The translations under genes and the position numbers were made by a program. 45,845 nucleotides of DNA from Lysobacter sp. Root76 (GTDB lineage Bacteria; Pseudomonadota; Gammaproteobacteria; Xanthomonadales; Xanthomonadaceae), in contig NZ_LMIK01000002.1 of NCBI RefSeq assembly GCF_001428685.1, forward strand, positions 10,939 through 56,783, read 5' to 3'. This document shows, in pieces, positions 7,888 to 16,594 of the stretch (positions within the stretch are counted from its first letter, which is position 1; every line of letters starts with the position of its first letter). A model generated the notes under the pieces. That model saw nothing but the letters and a program-made list of their open reading frames with translations. It was not told where the DNA came from and did no database searches.

Positions 7888-9522
7888 TCACGGGCTAAGC
7901 GTCGACCGATAACGCGGCGGCGTGCGTGCCTGGGTGGCTTGTTCGAAGGCGTAACCCAGCGACAGCAAGCGCGCGTCGCTCCAACGCGGGCCCATGAACA
8001 CCAGCCCGAGCGGCAGGCCCTGCGCGTCGCCCATCGGCACGGTCAGGCTGGGATAGCCGGCGACCGCGGCCGCGCCGTAGCCGGCGCCGTTGAAATGATC
8101 GCCGTTGATCGGGTCGACGATGAAGCTCGGGCCGGTGGCGGGCGCGATCAGCGCGTCCAGCTTATGCCGCTTGAGCACGGCGTCGATGCCCTCCGCTCCG
8201 GCCAGCCGGCGCGCCTTGGCGGCGGCCTGGCGATAGCGCGCGTCGCTCAGCGGACCGCGCTTGGCCGCGCGTTCGAAATGCTCCTGGCCGAAGTAGTGCA
8301 ACTCCCGATCGGCGTGGGCACGGTTGAACGCGATCACTTCGTCCAGGCTGCGCAGCGGTGCGTCGCTGTCGCGCAGATAGCGCTGCAGGCCGTCCTTGAA
8401 TTCGTACAGCAGCACTTCGTACTCGGCCTCGTCCCATTGCCCGGCGGTCGGGATCTCGACGTCGATGACGGTGGCGCCGGCCTTGCGCAGGGTCGCGATC
8501 GCGCGTTCCAGCGCGGCATTGAGTTCGCGCTGGTAGCCGACGCCGGACTCGTGCAGGAAGCCGATGCGCGCGCCCTTGAGCGCGCCGGGATCGAGCGCGC
8601 TGGTGTAGTCGTCCAGTCGATGCCCGCTCGCGGCTTTCGCAGCCGCATCGCCGCCGGCGTCGGCCGCGGCCAGCACGCTGAGCAAGCGCGCGGCGTCGGC
8701 GACGCTGCGGGTCATCGGGCCGGGGGTGTCCTGACTGGCCGAGATCGGAATGATGCCGGCCCGGCTGATCAGGCCCACGCTGGGCTTGAGGCCGACCAGG
8801 CCGTTCATGGCCGCGGGGCAGAGGATGCTGCCGTCGGTCTCGGTGCCGACGCCGACCGCGGCCAGGCTGGCGGCGATCGCCGAGCCGGTGCCGCTGCTGG
8901 AGCCGCAGGCGCTGCGGTCCAGCGCATAGGGGTTGCGGGTCAGGCCGCCGCGCGCGCTCCAGCCCGACATCGAATGGGTGGAGCGGAAGTTGGCCCATTC
9001 GCTGAGGTTGGTCTTGCCCAGGATCACCGCGCCGGCGCTGCGCAGCGCGACGACCAGCGGCGCGTCGGTCTTGGGCCGGTGCTCGGCCAGGGCCAGCGAG
9101 CCGGCCGAATTGACCATCGGGGTGGCGTCGATGTTGTCCTTGATCAGCACCGGGATGCCGTGCAGCGGCCCGCGCAACTTGCCGGCCTTGCGTTCGGCGT
9201 CGAGGCGGCCGGCTTCGAGCAGGGCGTTGGGGTTGAGTTCGATCACCGCGTTGAGCGTGGGCCCGGCGTCGTCGAGCGCGGCGATGCGGTCGAGGTAGGC
9301 CTGGGTCAGCTGGACGCTGCTCAATTTGCCGTCGCGTTGCAGGGCGGCGAGCTGCTCGATGTCGGCTTCGGCGATGCCGTGCGGATCGGCGACGACGCTG
9401 ATCGCGACGGCTTGATCCGTCGCGGATTCGGCGGGAATGGGCTTATTCGCGGCCGGCGCTATCGCGCAGGCGCTCAGTACCAGCGCCAGGGTCGGCGCGG
9501 CGAGTCTCGGCAAGAACGGCAT
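7888..9522 (-). CDS. Amidase-signature lipoprotein
   Basis: The 544-residue product belongs to the amidase signature family (Ser-cisSer-Lys triad). The lysine region is GIPVLIKDNID, and the Gly/Ser-rich segment is SACGSSSGTGSA followed by GTETDGSILCPA. The N-terminus has a lipoprotein signal with the lipobox LSAC, so the mature protein should be anchored by a lipid, probably facing the periplasm. I placed the start at 9522 because GGGGA lies six bases upstream; the ATG at 9528 directly abuts that site. The substrate is unknown. It is convergent with the alpha/beta hydrolase, with 18 bases between the stop codons. Confidence 0.88.
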   Translation of the reverse strand: MPFLPRLAAPTLALVLSACAIAPAANKPIPAESATDQAVAISVVADPHGIAEADIEQLAALQRDGKLSSVQLTQAYLDRIAALDDAGPTLNAVIELNPNALLEAGRLDAERKAGKLRGPLHGIPVLIKDNIDATPMVNSAGSLALAEHRPKTDAPLVVALRSAGAVILGKTNLSEWANFRSTHSMSGWSARGGLTRNPYALDRSACGSSSGTGSAIAASLAAVGVGTETDGSILCPAAMNGLVGLKPSVGLISRAGIIPISASQDTPGPMTRSVADAARLLSVLAAADAGGDAAAKAASGHRLDDYTSALDPGALKGARIGFLHESGVGYQRELNAALERAIATLRKAGATVIDVEIPTAGQWDEAEYEVLLYEFKDGLQRYLRDSDAPLRSLDEVIAFNRAHADRELHYFGQEHFERAAKRGPLSDARYRQAAAKARRLAGAEGIDAVLKRHKLDALIAPATGPSFIVDPINGDHFNGAGYGAAAVAGYPSLTVPMGDAQGLPLGLVFMGPRWSDARLLSLGYAFEQATQARTPPRYRSTLSP

Positions 9523-9604
9523 CGGCATTCCCCAGCCCTGGACTGGGCGGAGTATGCCCGAGCGCGGGCAGCGTGCGGCTTTGGGAGAAGGCGAGGGCGC
9601 CGCT

Positions 9605-10075
9605 TCAGTGGCGGCGTTTGAACAGGTCGCGGCCCAGCACCCAGACCACGATCAGGTTGATCGCCAGCACCGCCACCGCGATCCAGCCGGGGTGCTTGTA
9701 CAGGGCGTAGAGGTCGAAAGGCAGATAGGCGGCGGCGCCGATGCAGCCCAGCCACGAGGCCCAGGCCTTGGCGCGCCACAGGCCCCAGGCTTCGACCACG
9801 TGCAGCGCGCCGTAGGCCAGCACCACCGCCGCGGCCAGGTGCACCGAGTGCGGACTGATCGCATCGGCGAACTTGGCCAGTCCGCCGTGCTCGGGATTGA
9901 GGTGGAAGCGCGCGATCAGTTCGTGGATCCAGCGCTGCAGCGGCGCCGGACCCAGCAGTTCCAGGCCGCTCGCGGCGAGCAGCGCCAGCAGTCCTTTGCC
10001 GGCTTCGACCAGGGCGATCACGTGCAGGCCCGGGTGGGCCTGCGGTCGCGGGTCGTAGTGCGTTTCTTCGCTCAC
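9605..10075 (-). CDS. DUF2127-family membrane protein
   Basis: The 156-residue product is a small integral membrane protein. It has a hydrophobic helix near residues 13-35 (GLHVIALVEAGKGLLALLAASGLELLG begins it), two to three more helices (VHLAAAVVLAYGALHVVEAWGLW, WASWLGCIGAAAYLPFDLYAL, WIAVAVLAINLIVVWVLG) and a basic end LFKRRH. The pattern EAGKGLLAL then GALHVVEAWGLW resembles the DUF2127 family, whose function is not known. It starts with GTG at 10075, 32 bases after the typA stop, so it is probably the second gene of a typA operon. The ribosome binding site is weak. Confidence 0.75.
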   Translation of the reverse strand: MSEETHYDPRPQAHPGLHVIALVEAGKGLLALLAASGLELLGPAPLQRWIHELIARFHLNPEHGGLAKFADAISPHSVHLAAAVVLAYGALHVVEAWGLWRAKAWASWLGCIGAAAYLPFDLYALYKHPGWIAVAVLAINLIVVWVLGRDLFKRRH

Positions 10076-10107
10076 GCGGTGCGTTCGGTTGCGCCGCCTG
10101 GCCGCGA

Positions 10108-11937
<1,830 letters not shown>

Positions 11938-11945
11938 GCGAAGAG

Positions 11946-11991
11946 CGCTCTTTGTGAAGAGCGTGAAGGCCGGAAGAAGCCGACCATTATA
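11946..11991 (-). promoter_or_regulatory. typA promoter -10 and 5' hairpin
   Basis: On the minus strand TATAAT is at 11991-11986, a consensus -10, but the -35 region at the usual distance is weak. In the resulting short leader, CGCTCTT (11963-11957) pairs with AAGAGCG (11952-11946) around a CACA loop, ending eight bases before the typA ATG. The hairpin occupies the place where a ribosome binding site would be expected. Confidence 0.5.
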
Positions 11992-12120
11992 CCTGTCTAT
12001 AGCTAAAGCTGCCCATTCAGCTGAACGGGGTGGGGTATGCTTGGGAATTGGCCGGTCCGTCGCCATGTCGGCGGCAGGTTTCCGGACCCGACACCCCCAT
12101 CCACTGCCCAGGAGACGGCT

Positions 12121-12615
12121 ATGAGCCTGACCGCCACTTTCGACACCGACCGCGGCCCGATCCGCATCGAGCTCGCCGCCGACAAGGCGCCGCTGACCGT
12201 CGCCAACTTCGTCAATCTGGCCCAGCGCGGCTTCTACGACGGCCTGAACTTCCATCGCGTGATCGCCGACTTCATGGTCCAGGGCGGCTGCCCGCAGGGC
12301 ACCGGCACCGGCGGCCCCGGCTACCGCTTCGAAGACGAGACCCGCAACGGCCTGCCCCACGAGCGCGGCGTTCTGTCCATGGCCAACGCCGGCCCGGGTA
12401 CCAACGGCAGCCAGTTCTTCATCACCCACATCGCCTGCCCGTGGCTGGACGGCAAGCACACCGTGTTCGGCAAAGTCGTCGAAGGCCTGGACGTGGTCGA
12501 CGCCGTCAAGCAGGGCGACAAGATCAATTCGGTGAAGATCGAGGGCGACGCCGCCGCCGCGCTGGCCGCCAAGGCCGACCGCGTCGCCGAGTGGAACAAG
12601 ATCCTGTCGGCCTGA
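12121..12615 (+). CDS. ppiB: Cytoplasmic cyclophilin-type peptidyl-prolyl isomerase
   Basis: The 164-residue product is a cyclophilin that interconverts cis and trans proline bonds. The core motifs are [14 protein letters not shown] (catalytic arginine region FHR), [19 protein letters not shown] and [13 protein letters not shown], where the W is in the position linked to cyclosporin binding. There is no signal peptide, so it is cytoplasmic, like E. coli PpiB. AGGAGAC precedes the ATG. It diverges from typA. Its stop codon lies in the first unit of a degenerate tandem repeat. Confidence 0.92.
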   Translation: MSLTATFDTDRGPIRIELAADKAPLTVANFVNLAQRGFYDGLNFHRVIADFMVQGGCPQGTGTGGPGYRFEDETRNGLPHERGVLSMANAGPGTNGSQFFITHIACPWLDGKHTVFGKVVEGLDVVDAVKQGDKINSVKIEGDAAAALAAKADRVAEWNKILSA

Positions 12616-12695
12616 TCCTAAGGGTCTGATCTTACGGTCCTGATCGTACCGGCCTGATTCGACGGGTCAGATCCTACCGGCCAGATTCTGCCGGC
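12612..12695. repeat. Six-copy degenerate 14-bp tandem repeat over the ppiB stop codon
   Basis: Six units of exactly 14 bases follow one another: CTGATCCTAAGGGT, CTGATCTTACGGTC, CTGATCGTACCGGC, CTGATTCGACGGGT, CAGATCCTACCGGC, CAGATTCTGCCGGC. The ppiB stop TGA (12613-12615) is inside the first unit. Because 14 is not a multiple of three, the TGAs of units 1-4 fall in all three reading frames. Confidence 0.85.
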
Positions 12696-12768
12696 TTGCC
12701 AGGATCTTGAGGTACCAGGCCCCGCGGTCGATCCGGCCGCGGCGGCCCCGCCGGCACCGCCCGGCTTC

Positions 12769-12839
12769 CTGTGGGAGCGGCGTAAGCCGCGATCGAGGCC
12801 CCAGGGCGGGTCGAATCGCGGCTTACGCCGCTCCCACAG
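12769..12839. repeat. REP-like palindrome, 25-bp perfect arms
   Basis: The arms at 12769-12793 and 12815-12839 are perfectly complementary around a 21-base loop; the core is GGGAGCGGCGTAAGCCGCG. The same core recurs at 29771-30063, 42772-42858 and 43010-43096. The remainder of the 490-base gap before the aminotransferase gene is GC-rich, with no gene seen; GTGCTACCAT near 13001 may be part of a promoter. Confidence 0.88.
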
Positions 12840-13107
12840 TGTTTTCCACCGCGGCGCAGTCTCACCGCGGCCGCGAGTGGAGTTTCCGCGCCGTCCCGCA
12901 CCGATAAGCGGTCGAGTCCCGCCGGCACCCACGCAGGCACCGTCGCCGCTGGCGTCGCCAGCCCGCGCCGGCCGGCGCGCGGATGCCGCTGTGCTACCAT
13001 TTTGGGGCTCGATTCCGGTGGTTCCGGATGCATTCGGACACCGAACGCAGCTCGTTCGTTCGCACCCCTCCCCGCATCCGTCGTACACCACCCCACGAGG
13101 TTTCACG

Positions 13108-14313
13108 ATGCCCCAGCTTGCCCGGCGCATCGGTCGCGCCAAGCCCAGCGCGATCATGCAGGTCGCCGAAAAGGCCAAGCGGCTCAAGTCCGAAGGCCGC
13201 GACATCATCAGCTTCTCGATCGGCGTTCCCAACTTCCTGCCCGGCGAGCACGTCTACGCCGCCGTGCGCGAGGCGCTGAGCAAGGACAGCGGCCAGTACG
13301 GCAGCAACCGCGGCGCCGACGCTCTGCTCGACGCCTTCCTGGAGCACATCGGCAAGATCGGCCTGACCGGCTACGGCCGCGTCAACGTCGCCACCGGCAT
13401 CGGCGCCAAGCACGTGATCTACAACATCGCCGAGGCGCTGTTGGACGAAGGCGACACCATCGTCTTCCCGACCCCGTACTGGACCAGCTATCTCGACATC
13501 GCCGAGATCGTCAACGCCAAGATCGATCTGCTGCCGTGCCCGGCCGAGCAGGACTACAAGCTCACCCCCGCGCAGCTCGACGCCGCGCTGGCGCGCAAGC
13601 CCAGGGTGTTCCTGTTCAACAACCCGTCCAACCCGACCGGCATGGTCTACGGCAAGGACGAGATCGACGCGCTGGCCGATGTGCTGGTGAAGTATCCGGA
13701 CACCTGGGTCATCACCGACGACATCTACAACCGCATGGTGTTCGACGGCGTGGGCTACCACAACTTCGTGCATGCGCGCCCCGAGCTGCGCGACCGCGTG
13801 ATCTTCCTCGACTCGCTGTCCAAGACCTACGGCATGCCGGGTTGGCGCGTGGGCTTCATGGCCGGTCCGGAATCCGTGGCCCAGGCTCTGACCACGATGA
13901 ATTCCAACCACATCACCAACATCCCGGAGATGGTCACCGCGGCCGCGGTCGCCGCGCTGAACGGTCCGCAGGACATCCCGACCCAGAAGTGCGCGGAGTT
14001 CCAGGCCAAGCGCGACCAGGTCATGGCGGTGATGAACGCGATCCCGGGCGTGGTCTGCCCGCGTCCGCAAGGCGCGTTCTACGTGTTCCCTGACATCAGC
14101 GTCGCGTTCGGCAAGACCCACGCGCCCAGCGGCCTGAAGATCGGCAACGACATGGACTTGTGCAACGCGCTGCTGGAAACCAAGGGCGTGGCCTGCGTGC
14201 CGGGTTCGGCGTTCGGCGAGCCGCGCGCGCTGCGCATCAGCTACACCTGTCCGACGCCGCAGCTGGCGCCGGGCCTGCAGCGCTTCCAGGAGTTCTTCGC
14301 CGAACTCGTCTGA
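13108..14313 (+). CDS. Class I pyridoxal-phosphate aminotransferase, aspartate-aminotransferase-like
   Basis: The 401-residue product is a fold-type I aminotransferase. The N-terminus RAKPSAIMQVAEKAKRL and FSIGVPNF match the class Ib aspartate aminotransferase group. NNPSNPTG, the DDIYNRMVFDG cofactor-contact region, and the lysine motif SLSKTYGMPGWRVGF (Schiff-base lysine near residue 240) are all present. The arginine for the substrate carboxylate is in RISYTC near the C-terminus. Aspartate/2-oxoglutarate transamination is likely but other amino donors cannot be excluded. The glutaredoxin gene starts 45 bases downstream. Confidence 0.87.
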   Translation: MPQLARRIGRAKPSAIMQVAEKAKRLKSEGRDIISFSIGVPNFLPGEHVYAAVREALSKDSGQYGSNRGADALLDAFLEHIGKIGLTGYGRVNVATGIGAKHVIYNIAEALLDEGDTIVFPTPYWTSYLDIAEIVNAKIDLLPCPAEQDYKLTPAQLDAALARKPRVFLFNNPSNPTGMVYGKDEIDALADVLVKYPDTWVITDDIYNRMVFDGVGYHNFVHARPELRDRVIFLDSLSKTYGMPGWRVGFMAGPESVAQALTTMNSNHITNIPEMVTAAAVAALNGPQDIPTQKCAEFQAKRDQVMAVMNAIPGVVCPRPQGAFYVFPDISVAFGKTHAPSGLKIGNDMDLCNALLETKGVACVPGSAFGEPRALRISYTCPTPQLAPGLQRFQEFFAELV

Positions 14314-14358
14314 GTCCGGCGCGGAACCGTCAGCGGCGATCGAAGAAGGAATTCCGGC

Positions 14359-14748
14359 ATGCGCGTGGTCACCGTCCTGTGGATCGCCGGCGCGCTCGCG
14401 CTCGGCGTGGTCGGTTACAAGGCGCTGGGCGGCGACGTCGCGGCGATGCTCGGCGCCGGACCGCAGCAGCTGCATCCGGACGACCCGCGCCAGCTCACCG
14501 GACAGACCAAGATCGTGATGCTGGCGGCGGAATGGTGCGGCTACTGCCGCAAGCAGCAGAAGGACTTCGAGCAGGCGAACGTGCGTTATCGCGTGCTCGA
14601 CGTCGATACACCGGAAGGCGAGCGCGCGGCGCGTGCGCTCGGCTCGAACGGCGTGCCGGTGACCGTGATCGGCCAGGACGTGATCCACGGCTACCAGACC
14701 GACGCGCTCAAGGAAAAACTGACCCCTCTGGGTTACTCCATTTACTGA
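14359..14748 (+). CDS. Membrane-anchored glutaredoxin-like protein
   Basis: The 129-residue product begins with a single hydrophobic segment (VVTVLWIAGALALGVVGY) that should anchor or export it. A thioredoxin-fold glutaredoxin domain follows, with the CGYC active site in AAEWCGYCRKQQ around residue 57, and the cis-proline region GVPVTVIGQDVIHGY. CGYC is a dithiol glutaredoxin type of site. AAGGAATT precedes the start. It lies between the aminotransferase and mdh, 45 and 44 bases away, and may be co-transcribed with them. Which side of the membrane the domain faces is not certain. Confidence 0.84.
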   Translation: MRVVTVLWIAGALALGVVGYKALGGDVAAMLGAGPQQLHPDDPRQLTGQTKIVMLAAEWCGYCRKQQKDFEQANVRYRVLDVDTPEGERAARALGSNGVPVTVIGQDVIHGYQTDALKEKLTPLGYSIY

Positions 14749-14792
14749 AGCGGGTTCGCCCGCATCTCACTCCAGCGTAAGGAACCACCCCC

Positions 14793-15779
14793 ATGAAGAC
14801 TCCCGTCCGCGTTGCCGTCACCGGTGCTGCCGGCCAGATCGGCTACTCGCTGCTGTTCCGCATCGCCTCCGGCGAAATGCTGGGCAAGGACCAGCCCGTG
14901 ATCCTGCAGCTGCTGGAGCTGCCGCTGGACAAGGCCCAGGCCGCGCTCAAGGGCGTGATGATGGAGCTGGAAGACTGCGCGTTCCCGCTGCTGGCCGGCA
15001 TGGTCGGCACCGACGACGCCGAAGTCGCGTTCAAGGACGCCGACATCGCCCTGCTGGTCGGCGCGCGTCCGCGCGGCCCGGGCATGGAGCGCAAGGACCT
15101 GCTGCTGGAGAACGCCAAGATCTTCACCGCCCAGGGCGCCGCGCTGAACAAGGTCGCTTCGCGCAACGTCAAGGTGCTGGTGGTCGGCAACCCGGCCAAC
15201 ACCAACGCCTACATCGCCATGAAGTCGGCGCCGGACCTGCCGGCCAAGAACTTCACCGCGATGCTGCGCCTGGACCACAACCGCGCGCTGAGCCAGCTCG
15301 CCGCCAAGGCCGGCGTCGCCGTGGGCGACATCGAAAACCTGATCGTGTGGGGCAACCACAGCCCGACCATGTACCCGGACTACCGCTTCGCCACGGTCAA
15401 CGGCCAGTCGCTGAAGGACAAGATCGGCGACGCCGATTGGAACGCCAGCACCTTCATCCCGCAGGTCGGCAAGCGCGGCGCGGCGATCATCGAAGCGCGC
15501 GGCCTGTCCTCGGCCGCTTCGGCCGCCAATGCCGCGATCGACCACATCCGCGACTGGGTGCTGGGCAGCAACGGCAAGTGGGTGACCATGGGCGTGCCGT
15601 CCGACGGCAGCTACGGCATCCCGGAGACGGTGATGTACGGCGTGCCGGTGATCACCGCCAACGGCGAGTACACCCGCGTCGAGGGCCTCGAAGTCGATGC
15701 CTTCAGCCGCGCCGCCATGGACAAGACCCTGGCCGAGCTCGAAGAAGAGCGCGCCGGCGTCGCCCACCTGCTGGGCTGA
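14793..15779 (+). CDS. mdh: Malate dehydrogenase
   Basis: The 328-residue product oxidises malate to oxaloacetate with NAD in the TCA cycle. The nucleotide-binding motif is [13 protein letters not shown] at residues 7-19, the substrate arginine loop is [16 protein letters not shown], the aspartate is in [10 protein letters not shown] and the catalytic histidine in [12 protein letters not shown]. It belongs to the 325-330 residue group common in proteobacteria outside the enterics. TAAGGAA precedes the start, and a strong terminator follows the stop codon. Confidence 0.96.
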   Translation: MKTPVRVAVTGAAGQIGYSLLFRIASGEMLGKDQPVILQLLELPLDKAQAALKGVMMELEDCAFPLLAGMVGTDDAEVAFKDADIALLVGARPRGPGMERKDLLLENAKIFTAQGAALNKVASRNVKVLVVGNPANTNAYIAMKSAPDLPAKNFTAMLRLDHNRALSQLAAKAGVAVGDIENLIVWGNHSPTMYPDYRFATVNGQSLKDKIGDADWNASTFIPQVGKRGAAIIEARGLSSAASAANAAIDHIRDWVLGSNGKWVTMGVPSDGSYGIPETVMYGVPVITANGEYTRVEGLEVDAFSRAAMDKTLAELEEERAGVAHLLG

Positions 15780-15815
15780 TCCTGCGGGCCGTTCCACCGC
15801 GACATCGCGACATCG

Positions 15816-15844
15816 CAGGGCGGCTTCGGCCGCCCTGTTTTTTT
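15816..15844 (+). terminator. Intrinsic terminator of mdh
   Basis: CAGGGCGGC (15816-15824) pairs with GCCGCCCTG (15829-15837) around a TTCG tetraloop, followed by seven T residues. This is the strongest terminator in the window. Confidence 0.95.
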
Positions 15845-15920
15845 GCGCGCTGCGCAGCCCCTGCGGCGGCCGGCGTGTAGGATCGGACTGCGCCGAGCGG
15901 GCGCGCGGAACCACCCACCG

Positions 15921-16589
15921 ATGGACACCAGCCTGCGCCTGCTGATCGCCGACGACCACCCGATGTTCCGGGCGGCGTTGCGGCACGCGCTGGCCGCGAT
16001 CGCGCACGGCGCGCAGATCGCCGAAGTCGCCAGCCGCAGCGCGCTGGAAGCCGCGGTCGCCGGCGGCGAGCCCTTCGATCTGGCGATGCTGGACCTGACC
16101 ATGCCCGGCGCGATGGGGTTTTCCTCGCTGGTCTACCTGCGCGGCGAACGCCCGGAGGTGCCGGTGCTGATCGTGTCCTCCGACGACCACCCGCGCACGA
16201 TCCGCCGCGCCCAGCAGTTCGGCGCCGCCGGTTTCGTGTCCAAATCCGCGCCGGCCGAAGCCCTGCACGAGGCCGTGACCACGGTGCTGGCCGGCGGCCT
16301 GTGGTTTCCGTCGCAGCAGGCCGAGCGCAACGAGGCCGATGCGCAGCTCGCCGAACGCCTGGCCCAGCTCACGCCGCAGCAGTTGCGGGTGCTGATGCGC
16401 ATGGCCGACGGCCTGCTCAACAAGCAGATCGCGCACGAACTGTCGCTGGCCGAGAACACGGTCAAGATCCATGTCACCGCGGTGCTGCGCAAACTCGGCT
16501 GCCATTCGCGCACGCAGGCGGCGGTGCTGGTGAAGGGGTTGTCGCTGGAGAGCGGGGCAGGGGCGTCGGATGACGACGTCAGCGGATAA
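15921..16589 (+). CDS. LuxR/NarL-type response regulator
   Basis: The 222-residue product has a receiver domain (residues 1-125) with the acidic pair in LLIADDHPMF, phosphoacceptor D58 in LAMLDLTMPG and a lysine in FVSKSAP. The C-terminal LuxR-type helix-turn-helix is LTPQQLRVLMRMADGLLNKQIAHELSLAENTVKIHVTAVLRKLG, split over residues 145-190. The overall layout resembles AgmR/ErdR-like regulators of carbon use. Its stop codon is five bases from that of the convergent hybrid kinase gene, the obvious partner. The start at ATG 15921 opens the conserved receiver domain directly. Confidence 0.9.
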   Translation: MDTSLRLLIADDHPMFRAALRHALAAIAHGAQIAEVASRSALEAAVAGGEPFDLAMLDLTMPGAMGFSSLVYLRGERPEVPVLIVSSDDHPRTIRRAQQFGAAGFVSKSAPAEALHEAVTTVLAGGLWFPSQQAERNEADAQLAERLAQLTPQQLRVLMRMADGLLNKQIAHELSLAENTVKIHVTAVLRKLGCHSRTQAAVLVKGLSLESGAGASDDDVSG

Positions 16590-16594
16590 GGGAA

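Noticed and set aside
11938-12459. A 174-codon upstream extension of typA
   Set aside because: It overlaps ppiB on the other strand, and the typA family N-terminus begins at 11937, behind a consensus -10 at 11986-11991.
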